Assembly (NCBI GenBank): GCA_934489015.1
Contig: CAKSSN010000041.1
Span: 1 to 11,833, forward strand
From: an uncultured Clostridia bacterium
GTDB lineage: Bacteria; Bacillota; Clostridia; UBA1381
Direction: 5' to 3'
DNA length: 11,833 nt
The position numbers were made by a program, and so were the translations under genes. The notes under the pieces are model-generated. The model was not told the DNA's origin and searched no databases. It saw only the letters and a list, made by a program, of their open reading frames with translations. Shown here piece by piece: positions 6,594 to 11,833 of this stretch (position 1 is its first letter; every line of letters begins with the position of its first letter).

Positions 6594-7501
6594 CACTTCG
6601 ATTATTTGCTTTTATGGCATTATGCTGGGGATGTTTAAAACTGACCGGTGTAAGCATAAAAGATATTTTTTCGGGAATGATGAACAGACCGAAAAGCATA
6701 AGAGAACAGATAGCGGAGGTAAATGGGAAAAAGAAGAATTTTATCGCAAGAGAGATTGATGAGGTTTGCGAGATACTCCGAATGACAGGCAGGGAAAATA
6801 AAATCCCTGTCATTTTTATTGCCTGCGGTATTTCGGCAGCGGTAGGAGCTGTGATAGCATCGCTTTTATCGAATCCGTTTATGATCCCGGTTCTCGGAGG
6901 CGGGTGTCTGTTTATTCCGATTTGGTATGTCAGGCTTACGGCATCGCATTACAAAAAGGATATTGCAGAAGAACTTGAAACAGCACTGTCCATAGTGACA
7001 ACGGCATATTTGAGAAATGAGGATATTGTAACAGCGGTAGAAGAAAATATACCGTACCTCAATTCACCGATTAAAGAGGTATTCAATGAATTTTTAATCG
7101 GTGTTAAGCTTATAGACGCAGACATTGTAAAAGGTATAGGAAATCTCAAGCAAAAGATAAACAATGATATATTCCATGAGTGGTGCGATGCGCTCATTGC
7201 CTGCCAGTATGACAGAAACCTCAAATCAACACTTACGCCGATAGTTACAAAACTGTCCGATGTGCGTATTGTAAACTCCGAACTGGAACTTATGCTTGCA
7301 GAACCGAGAAAAGAGTTTGTTATTATGTCAATGCTGTTGGTCTCAAATATTCCGCTGTTGTACTTTCTGAATAAAGAATGGTTTAATATACTGATGTTTT
7401 CTATCCCCGGAAAGATTGTACTCGCTATAGACGTGGCAGCGATATTTATATCGGGCTCATTTGTGATAAGGCTGACAAAGCCTATTGAAATCAGGAGGTG
7501 A
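6587..7501 (+). CDS. tadB: TadB-like inner-membrane platform protein (T2SS GspF-like)
   Basis: This 304-residue membrane protein has a hydrophobic N-terminus (~2-20), two central helices (~74-95 and ~97-116), a cytoplasmic helical domain (~125-240) and two C-terminal helices (~245-263 and ~276-295). The cytoplasmic part has the weakly conserved T2SSF character (ELETALSIVTTAY, later EVFNEFLIGVKL). With TadC it should form the platform through which CpaF drives pilin assembly. The start overlaps the end of cpaF and the end is followed directly by AGGAGGTGAG, the ribosome site of the microprotein gene. The call relies on position after cpaF, topology and the paired TadC-like gene; sequence conservation in this family is low. 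A terminator-like hairpin lies within the gene (6781-6817). Confidence 0.75.
   Translation: MLTLRLFAFMALCWGCLKLTGVSIKDIFSGMMNRPKSIREQIAEVNGKKKNFIAREIDEVCEILRMTGRENKIPVIFIACGISAAVGAVIASLLSNPFMIPVLGGGCLFIPIWYVRLTASHYKKDIAEELETALSIVTTAYLRNEDIVTAVEENIPYLNSPIKEVFNEFLIGVKLIDADIVKGIGNLKQKINNDIFHEWCDALIACQYDRNLKSTLTPIVTKLSDVRIVNSELELMLAEPRKEFVIMSMLLVSNIPLLYFLNKEWFNILMFSIPGKIVLAIDVAAIFISGSFVIRLTKPIEIRR
6781..6817 (+). terminator. Terminator-like hairpin inside the tadB-like gene
   Basis: AATGACAGG (6781-6789) can pair perfectly with CCTGTCATT (6806-6814), a nine-base-pair stem with a 16-base loop. Alternatively, seven pairs plus GGGA/TCCC form with a four-base bulge. The second arm runs into five Ts (6813-6817). 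This has the form of an intrinsic terminator but lies mid-gene, so it may attenuate downstream expression or be coincidence. Confidence 0.25.
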
Positions 7502-7505
7502 GAGT

Positions 7506-7655
7506 ATGAAAGATATAAAATTATGCCCTACTTGCCAAACGGGAGCTGATGCATATAAGCTTGATCCGAGAGAGCCGATGTGTCCGTTTCTTTACTATCA
7601 TAACGGCAAGAGGTGCGATAAATATAAAGAAATGACCGGAGGCGACAAAGAATGA
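7506..7655 (+). CDS. 49-residue four-cysteine microprotein between tadB and tadC
   Basis: This short gene reads MKDIKLCPTCQ...EPMCPFLYYHNGKRCDKYKEM... and has four cysteines at 7, 10, 26 and 37, plus His32. The CxxC pair followed by two spaced cysteines resembles a small zinc-ribbon or knuckle, though the second pair is not a CxxC. It has no signal peptide or hydrophobic helix. Translation is well supported: AGGAGGTGAG lies just upstream at a five-to-seven-base spacing, and the stop overlaps the tadC ATG in an ATGA. Its insertion inside the normally adjacent tadB-tadC pair suggests a role linked to the platform, or a purely coupling role. I do not recognise a named family. Confidence 0.65.
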   Translation: MKDIKLCPTCQTGADAYKLDPREPMCPFLYYHNGKRCDKYKEMTGGDKE

Positions 7656-8518
7656 GAATGCTAATTCTGATTTGCGGTCTTGCATTCGGACTGTATTTTA
7701 TCATAGCCGACAGGCTGAAAATTCCGTATTTAAAGACATCAAAGGCAATTATAAATATGGGAAGAACCGACCGAAAGCTAACCACGGTAATAGAAACGGT
7801 TTTAATGGATTTGAGTATGAAACTGTCAAAGCTGATACCGATGGATATGTATAAGAAAAATCGGCTTAAAAATACTTTGAAAGCGGCGGGAATCGGCATG
7901 ACTCCCGAATGTTATCAGGCAAATGCAATTATTAAGGCTTGCGCAGTGGGGCTGCTTACCGTTCCATGCATCTTGATATTCCCTATAATTTCAGCTGTAG
8001 TTTTGGTGCTTGCCGTCTTGGTATATTTTAAGGAATATCAAAAAGCGGATAAGATTATTGAGGCAAGGCGAGATGAGATTGAGGGCGAACTGACAAGGTT
8101 TGTGTTGAATATTGAACAGGAACTCCATTCCAACAGAGATGTGCTGTCAATGCTTGAAAATTTCAAGAAAAACACAACTCCGCTTTTTGCGGATGAGTTG
8201 GGTATAACGTGTGCGGATATGCGTTCCGGCGGATATGAGGCAGCACTCATGCGAATGGAGGCAAGACTCAATTCTCCGCAGCTTTCGGATGTTGTGAGAG
8301 GGCTTATATCGGTAATACGAGGCGATGACGGCAGGGTGTACTTTCAAATGCTTTCGCATGATTTTAAACAGGCGGAACTCAGAAAACTGAAAGCGCAGGC
8401 ACAGAAGATACCGCCAAAAATCCGAATCTTTTCAATGATATTGCTGGGTTGCTTTTTGATGACTTATCTCGCCGTAATAGGACTTCAAATTGTGGAATCG
8501 CTCGGCGGAATGTTTTAG
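7652..8518 (+). CDS. tadC: TadC-like inner-membrane platform protein (T2SS GspF-like)
   Basis: This 288-residue membrane protein has an N-terminal helix (~2-19), a central hydrophobic block at ~93-126 that can form two helices, a cytoplasmic helical domain (~130-255) and a C-terminal helix (~260-281). The segment KKNRLKNTLKAAGIGMTPE before the central helices matches the usual TadB/TadC pattern of a basic helix and Gly-containing turn, and the LTRFVLNIEQELHSNRDVL stretch fits a T2SSF domain. It is the expected partner of the TadB-like protein in the platform driven by CpaF. ATG 7652 has GGAGG nine bases upstream and overlaps the preceding TGA by four bases; an ATG at 7658 is a less favoured alternative. 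The assignment rests on topology and synteny more than strict motifs. Confidence 0.77.
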   Translation: MRMLILICGLAFGLYFIIADRLKIPYLKTSKAIINMGRTDRKLTTVIETVLMDLSMKLSKLIPMDMYKKNRLKNTLKAAGIGMTPECYQANAIIKACAVGLLTVPCILIFPIISAVVLVLAVLVYFKEYQKADKIIEARRDEIEGELTRFVLNIEQELHSNRDVLSMLENFKKNTTPLFADELGITCADMRSGGYEAALMRMEARLNSPQLSDVVRGLISVIRGDDGRVYFQMLSHDFKQAELRKLKAQAQKIPPKIRIFSMILLGCFLMTYLAVIGLQIVESLGGMF

Positions 8519-8532
8519 GGGGGTGAAGATCA

Positions 8533-8610
8533 ATGAGTAAAATGACAATGTTCTAAGATAAACTTAAATCGGAGTACCGGAATAGATATGTGTTGACAGA
8601 AAGGGGTTAA
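8533..8610 (+). pseudogene. Short ORF interrupted by in-frame stops, possible gene remnant
   Basis: A strong ribosome site (GGGGGGTGAA, just after the tadC stop) precedes ATG 8533, but the frame ends after seven codons (MSKMTMF, stop TAA 8554). The same frame continues as a protein-like stretch, DKLKSEYRNRYVLTERG, to a second TAA (8608), and then reaches ATG 8617 in frame. The good ribosome site and protein-like continuation suggest a small gene inactivated by nonsense changes, or a short leader peptide. I do not recognise a family. Confidence 0.35.
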
Positions 8611-8616
8611 CGAAAT

Positions 8617-8746
8617 ATGAATAAACAAAATTTGTTACTTAAAAAGACAGACAGACAGAGAATATGAAGAATACATCAACGGCAAAAGAAACCAAACACC
8701 GGATGAAATCATTGCAAACGCTGAGGAAATTGCAGGGATCAAACTT
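8617..8746 (+). pseudogene. Displaced 5' part of the DUF3848-like gene (frameshift at a GACA repeat)
   Basis: ATG 8617 has AAGGGG upstream (8601-8606) and reads MNKQNLLLKK before meeting a stop at 8665. The other frame is open from 8621 and encodes REYEEYINGKRNQTPDEIIA and following residues, leading without a stop into the ATG at 8747. Removing one four-base unit of the GACA repeat (8646-8657), or one A of the preceding A5, joins the two into one frame of ~336 residues. The TPDEIIANAEEI stretch fits the conserved start of the DUF3848 domain, so the true start is probably 8617. Confidence 0.55.
8646..8659 (+). repeat. GACA tetranucleotide tandem repeat (3.5 units)
   Basis: GACAGACAGACAGA follows directly after a run of five As, exactly where the reading frame of the DUF3848-like gene is lost. 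Gain or loss of one unit changes the frame by one base. Confidence 0.75.
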
Positions 8747-9631
8747 ATGTACGATACGGTTAAAGCAGAAACCTTCAGTGAAGAAGAATGTGAATATCTG
8801 CTGACGCTGAGAAAGCCGCTGCAAACAATGTATTTGCATTATGAGATGGACGAAGGACTGTATGACAGTATCGGAAGGACAGTTGCGATGATGGCTGATA
8901 ATAATATCAGCGATTATAGGGTGTTAGATAAAGAAGATTTTAAGACGAGAATTATCCAAAAGCTTGAAACCATATATGATGAATATTATATGGGAATAAG
9001 ACAGCCGGAATCCGTTGAGGAGGCTTCAAAAATGACAGGAGTCATATCAACTATCCGTTCTCCAGAATATAACATAAGTGCTTATGCGGGCGAGGTACTG
9101 CTGCAGTTTAAAAATCCGCTTTATGTACTTGTCCAAATGCAAAACGGCATGCCGAAAAATTGTATGGATTGTCTTGATGAAAGCATAATAAAACTTTTTA
9201 ACTCAGACATTCTTGAACTTCCGTATGAGTTGGATGAAGATAATGTGATGCAGGATACATATGACCGGCACAAAGCTTTGGGAGAGGCAGAAAAACTGCT
9301 TCCGGATATGCCGAAAGAAACAATACTAAAATGGCTGTATGTCATAAGAGAGTCGGCGGTGGAAATGGAAAAACCGGAAGAAAGAAAAGCAAATCCTTAT
9401 CAATATTTTATTGATAATATTATAGCGATAAAAAACAGGTACGGTTCCGATATTGCGGCAGATGTGTGCAGTTTAAAAAATGAGCATAAATATATGACGG
9501 AAGATAATATGATCCCTGCGGCTCAATATATAGAGAAATTCGGAGAAGATGACAGACTCGGAAGGCTAATAGAGGATGAGGAACTTGAGGATTTTATGGA
9601 GCAGAAACAAGGCGGTATGGATTTATGCTGA
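8747..9631 (+). CDS. DUF3848-like protein, intact 3' portion of a frameshifted gene
   Basis: The uninterrupted frame from ATG 8747 encodes 294 acidic soluble residues, but coding character extends upstream to about 8642 in the same frame. The combined N-terminal region (YEEYINGKRNQTPDEII, then KAETFSEEECEYLLTLRKPL and YLHYEMDE) fits the pattern of DUF3848, a family of unknown function common in Firmicutes conjugative elements and phages. The rest (~60-294) is not recognised; it is helical and charged, with a Cys pair at NCMDC and a Glu/Asp-rich end. ATG 8747 has no convincing ribosome site, so in the present state the protein may be made poorly or not at all. The 3' end overlaps the DUF4320-like gene by seven bases. 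Family label from pattern memory only. Confidence 0.5.
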   Translation: MYDTVKAETFSEEECEYLLTLRKPLQTMYLHYEMDEGLYDSIGRTVAMMADNNISDYRVLDKEDFKTRIIQKLETIYDEYYMGIRQPESVEEASKMTGVISTIRSPEYNISAYAGEVLLQFKNPLYVLVQMQNGMPKNCMDCLDESIIKLFNSDILELPYELDEDNVMQDTYDRHKALGEAEKLLPDMPKETILKWLYVIRESAVEMEKPEERKANPYQYFIDNIIAIKNRYGSDIAADVCSLKNEHKYMTEDNMIPAAQYIEKFGEDDRLGRLIEDEELEDFMEQKQGGMDLC

Positions 9632-10017
9632 AAGTGCTGAGAAAGAACAAAGCATCGGGATATATTGATGTTGCGGTCATCATACTTTCTTCCATGATGA
9701 TACTTGCTATGGTTGTGAGTGTGATTCCGGCATACATAACCAAAATGCAGCTTGATACATTTGCCGAGGAGCTTTGCAGGGAAGCTGAAATCTGCGGAAA
9801 CATCGGAGGACAGACATCAAGCCGGGAAGCTATATTGAATGAAAAGATGGGGATAACACCGACGGTGGAGTGGTCAAAGACAGGGAATATTCAGTTGAAC
9901 GAAGATTTTACCGTAACAGTAAAACTTGAATATGATATAGGGTTCGGAGGTGTCGGTTCATTTCCTGTGACGCTTATTTCAAAGGCAACGGGTAAAAGTG
10001 AGGTGTATCATAAGTGA
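9625..10017 (+). CDS. DUF4320-like pseudopilin protein
   Basis: This 130-residue protein has a short basic N-terminus (MLKVLRKNKA), then SGYIDVAV entering a hydrophobic helix (~15-35), then PAYITKMQLDTFAEELCREAEICGNIG and a small beta-rich C-terminal domain. These are the landmarks of DUF4320 proteins of Clostridia mobile elements. The layout is that of a type IV prepilin or TadE-like pseudopilin: cutting after Ala10 would leave SGYID with Asp at mature +5, matching the acidic +5 position of the small pilin-like protein upstream. It is likely matured by the A24 peptidase and assembled by the CpaF machine. ATG 9625 overlaps the previous gene; its ribosome site (AAGG) is weak, suggesting coupling. 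The end overlaps the next gene by four bases. Confidence 0.65.
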   Translation: MLKVLRKNKASGYIDVAVIILSSMMILAMVVSVIPAYITKMQLDTFAEELCREAEICGNIGGQTSSREAILNEKMGITPTVEWSKTGNIQLNEDFTVTVKLEYDIGFGGVGSFPVTLISKATGKSEVYHK

Positions 10018-10544
10018 GAAAACTTAAAGATAACACCGGTAGCACGGCGGTATTTTCAGCGGTGATTTGTCTTGCGATTGTCTTTATAGCAAGCGCAGTG
10101 TTTGAATTTATGCAGCTTATGATCATTACATCGGGAATTCGCAATGCGGTAGAATCGGCGTGTATTTCGGTAATTACCGCAAACTACGATGAAACATACA
10201 GCCAGCTCCGTGAGGGATACAGTGGTGCATATATGTATAAAGATTCGGGATTTGAAGAAACAATTGATACCGGAAATGTATATGCTGAGCTTGACGGCTT
10301 GCTCGGACTGTCGGCCGAGGGTAATAAGCACATAAAATACAAATCTGATAACATAAAGGAATTTGCCGTATCCGATATGCAGATAGTAATGGAAAATACG
10401 GAGCTTGCACAAAGCGATGCGGATAAAAACCTGAATGCGATCATAACATTAAAAGTTGAAGTTCCGGTGCGTTACGGCGGCAGAGAGCTTTTGCCGCTTG
10501 AACTTAATATGAAAGTGAAAGCGGCATATACACCTAAATTTTAA
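10014..10544 (+). CDS. TadE-like pseudopilin / pilus assembly protein
   Basis: This 176-residue protein has a leader MRKLKDNTG, a hydrophobic helix (~12-37, STAVFSAVICLAIVFIASAV) and a soluble extracytoplasmic domain (~40-176). Segments such as ITSGIRNAVESACISVITAN follow the helix. This is the TadE/TadF-like arrangement: minor pilins with a prepilin leader that prime or anchor Flp pili. The usual Glu at +5 after the cleavage Gly is Phe here (G-STAVF), so processing is less certain than for the other two pilin-like proteins. The start is GTG 10014, overlapping the previous stop (GTGA). It closes the Tad-type operon, followed by a weak hairpin and a 114-base gap. TadE-like is a class-level call from topology and position. 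Confidence 0.6.
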   Translation: MRKLKDNTGSTAVFSAVICLAIVFIASAVFEFMQLMIITSGIRNAVESACISVITANYDETYSQLREGYSGAYMYKDSGFEETIDTGNVYAELDGLLGLSAEGNKHIKYKSDNIKEFAVSDMQIVMENTELAQSDADKNLNAIITLKVEVPVRYGGRELLPLELNMKVKAAYTPKF

Positions 10545-10585
10545 GCGTATTGATGTAATATGCAATCCGCCTTTTATTTTATTTG
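10545..10585 (+). terminator. Weak terminator-like hairpin after the Tad operon
   Basis: GCGTATT (10545-10551) can pair with AATATGC (10557-10563) over a five-base loop, with one G-T pair. A T-rich stretch (CTTTTATTTTATTT) begins seven bases later. The stem is AT-rich and the T tract is not adjacent, so termination may be partial. Confidence 0.3.
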
Positions 10586-10589
10586 CCGA

Positions 10590-10620
10590 AAATTCAAATC
10601 TTCATAGACTTATATAAAAT
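10590..10620 (+). promoter_or_regulatory. Possible promoter for the 310-residue gene
   Basis: This AT-rich stretch contains TATAAAAT (10613-10620), resembling a -10 box, 39 bases ahead of ATG 10659. I see no convincing -35 hexamer at 16-18 bases. It is supported mainly by lying in the only sizeable intergenic gap, after a hairpin. Confidence 0.2.
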
Positions 10621-10658
10621 CTTGTGGTATGTTGTTTGCTTGAAAGGAGGCATCGACT

Positions 10659-11591
10659 ATGCCAAATATATATGATGAGCTTTTAAAATGGCTCAAAAGT
10701 GATGAACAGAGGTTTTGCGATGAGGTGATGGGCAATACCGAAGTGTATATCAAAATCAGATATAATGATGAAATTGATCTGATATACAGTTTTCACAGAA
10801 CCGTTGATGGTGAGGTTATTGCAGGAGAGGATTTAGAATATCAAGGCCTGTATTACCGACCGAATGGCAAGCTCTATGATGTACAGTACAATTTATATTA
10901 CAGAGTGAGGGATTTTGCTGGACTTGAACGCGGATGTGAAACCGAACGTGTCGAATTTGAAAAATGTGTCAAGGAATGTGTAGAGCAAATCGTATTACGG
11001 TATTCGGACAGCATAGCAGTTGACGATGAAATAAGAAAAATGGTTGAACGCTATGATTATAGCATTGATGAGTCGGCGAGAAAAATATATCTCAATGAAA
11101 CCGATGAGGAATTCTCATACAAATGCGAGTATTACGCAGAGCAATTTGAAAAATACCTTATAAAGTATCTCATCGACCGTGAAAAAATAATTCGCAGTGT
11201 GGCGGAGGAATACCACGAGGAACATAAAGACGAAATCAGGGATGACATCATACTTAATATTCTGACAAAAGAAAGGTTGGAATTATATAAGCAGGGCAAG
11301 GATAAACAAATTGAGATCGTTAAGAAAATTATAGCCTCTATCCCTCAAGACTGCAGGACGGTTAATGTTACAACGGTAATTGACGGCAAAGAACTCACAT
11401 TTAAAACCGAAGCTTCGGAACTTCGAAGGGATTGCAAAAGTACATATTCAACATGGTATATTAAGACACCGGACAGAGAAGATTATGAAAGATTGTACGG
11501 AAGATATTCCGGGTATAAGCCGGAGGACATAACAAGAATTACATTCAGCAGAAAAACATTATACGAAAGAGAGGCGACAGACAATGCGTAA
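10659..11591 (+). CDS. Unrecognised 310-residue acidic soluble protein
   Basis: I do not recognise this family. The protein is soluble, with no signal peptide or membrane helix. Residues ~1-110 have alternating hydrophobic and Tyr-rich stretches (EVYIKIRYNDEIDLIYSFHR, then YYRPNGKLYDVQYNLYYRVR) that suggest beta structure. Residues ~165-235 are strongly charged and probably long helices (EKIIRSVAEEYHEEHKDEIR). The C-terminal part again looks mixed, with RTVNVTTVIDGKELTFKTEA and DREDYERLYGRYSGY. ATG 10659 has an excellent AAAGGAGG eight bases upstream and opens a new short transcription unit after the Tad locus, overlapping the small membrane-protein gene by eight bases. Base composition and starts match the neighbours. 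It could be an accessory protein of the mobile element; no function can be given. Confidence 0.6.
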   Translation: MPNIYDELLKWLKSDEQRFCDEVMGNTEVYIKIRYNDEIDLIYSFHRTVDGEVIAGEDLEYQGLYYRPNGKLYDVQYNLYYRVRDFAGLERGCETERVEFEKCVKECVEQIVLRYSDSIAVDDEIRKMVERYDYSIDESARKIYLNETDEEFSYKCEYYAEQFEKYLIKYLIDREKIIRSVAEEYHEEHKDEIRDDIILNILTKERLELYKQGKDKQIEIVKKIIASIPQDCRTVNVTTVIDGKELTFKTEASELRRDCKSTYSTWYIKTPDREDYERLYGRYSGYKPEDITRITFSRKTLYEREATDNA

Positions 11592-11766
11592 AAGTATAAA
11601 AGTTACGGTTATCGCTTTAACGGCGGTAATACTTACGGGCGGCACACTATATATGTGCCGTCCAAAAGAGAATACTGAGGTGCCGGACAGTACAGTAACG
11701 GAAAGTATTCCGACAGATGTAAAAGTCGATATAAGAAATATACCGGAGGACATTCCTGAACCATAG
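11584..11766 (+). CDS. Short membrane-anchored protein, probably truncated (DUF6550-like N-terminus)
   Basis: This 60-residue product has a basic start and one hydrophobic helix (~5-25: IKVTVIALTAVILTGGTLYM), followed by a Glu/Pro/Thr-rich extracytoplasmic tail that stops abruptly at EDIPEP. The build, an anchor plus a low-complexity acidic linker, resembles the N-terminus of DUF6550-type proteins of Clostridia conjugative elements, which are longer. The Cys at 25 is not in a proper lipobox. ATG 11584 overlaps the upstream gene by eight bases. The last codons and the stop lie in sequence that resembles an IS left end starting near 11757, so the original gene was probably longer and was cut by insertion. 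The family link is tentative. Confidence 0.45.
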   Translation: MRKSIKVTVIALTAVILTGGTLYMCRPKENTEVPDSTVTESIPTDVKVDIRNIPEDIPEP

Positions 11767-11833
11767 TCAAGTAAGTAGACACAAAAAAGCACAATTTTTT
11801 AGGGGATCGGGCTATTTTGTCTGTTCCCAGTAT
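11757..11833 (+). mobile_element. Possible left end of an IS3-family insertion sequence (runs off the window)
   Basis: From 11757 the sequence begins TGAACC and reaches GTAGACAC at 11775-11782. IS3-family left ends typically begin TGA and reach a GTGGACAC-like motif about 20-26 bases in, the same spacing. Beyond it lies a non-coding AT-rich leader, with A6 and T6 runs at 11783-11800, and no ORF is visible before the window ends. No transposase, right end or target duplication can be seen, so the call is tentative. Confidence 0.35.

Noticed and set aside
8593..8621. TTGACA with a TATGAA 17 bases downstream, as a promoter for the DUF3848-like gene
   Set aside because: The -10 match is only partial and overlaps the ATG at 8617; the TTGACA lies in protein-like sequence within a tightly packed operon.
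8636..8668. Programmed -1 ribosomal frameshift at CTTAAAAAG in the DUF3848-like gene
   Set aside because: The shift required to reach the downstream coding frame is +1 (or -2), not -1, and the A run is not in the X-XXY-YYZ phase relative to ATG 8617. A repeat-unit change explains it better.
1..11833. CRISPR array, tRNA or rRNA genes
   Set aside because: No regularly spaced repeats and no tRNA-like cloverleaf or rRNA sequence were seen; nearly all bases are in protein-coding frames.

Overview
The window looks like accessory DNA from a low-to-mid GC Gram-positive anaerobe of the Clostridia (Ruminococcus/Oscillospira-like gut bacteria), most likely part of a large integrative conjugative element. 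The grounds are strong AGGAGG-type ribosome sites, many GTG/TTG starts, a near-canonical SpoVG protein, and families typical of Firmicutes conjugative elements (ArdA-like antirestriction, YodL-like, DUF3848-like, DUF6133-like and DUF4320-like proteins). No relaxase, integrase, T4SS gene or tRNA lies in the window, so membership of an ICE is inferred from gene content. All recognisable genes are on the + strand.

Bases 1-2693 form an anti-defence or regulatory block. It holds the 3' end of an ArdA-like gene, a 458-residue protein with two ArdA-like units, a YodL-domain protein and a SpoVG homologue. They are tightly packed and likely co-transcribed.

Bases 2712-10544 form a Tad/Flp (type IVc) pilus-type assembly locus in a reduced monoderm arrangement: small pilin-like protein, ankyrin-like protein, A24 prepilin peptidase, CpaB/SAF protein, CpaE-like ATPase, CpaF/TadA ATPase, TadB, a 49-residue four-cysteine microprotein, TadC, a damaged DUF3848-like region, a DUF4320-like pseudopilin and a TadE-like pseudopilin. 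Most genes overlap by about 4-25 bases or are only a few bases apart. The expected workflow is that the peptidase matures the pilin-like proteins, the CpaF motor works on a TadB/TadC membrane platform, CpaE positions the machine, and CpaB is an extracytoplasmic accessory. No secretin is present, as expected for a single-membrane cell.

Bases 10545-10658 are the only clear intergenic break, with a weak terminator-like hairpin and a possible promoter. Next come an unrecognised 310-residue acidic soluble protein and a short membrane-anchored protein that ends abruptly. The last ~75 bases resemble the left end of an IS3-family element, which may have interrupted that gene.

The points most worth a second look are: the Tad machine beside antirestriction genes; a GACA tetranucleotide repeat that throws the DUF3848-like gene out of frame; a possible AUA start for the prepilin peptidase; the cysteine microprotein between tadB and tadC; and a terminator-like hairpin inside tadB.
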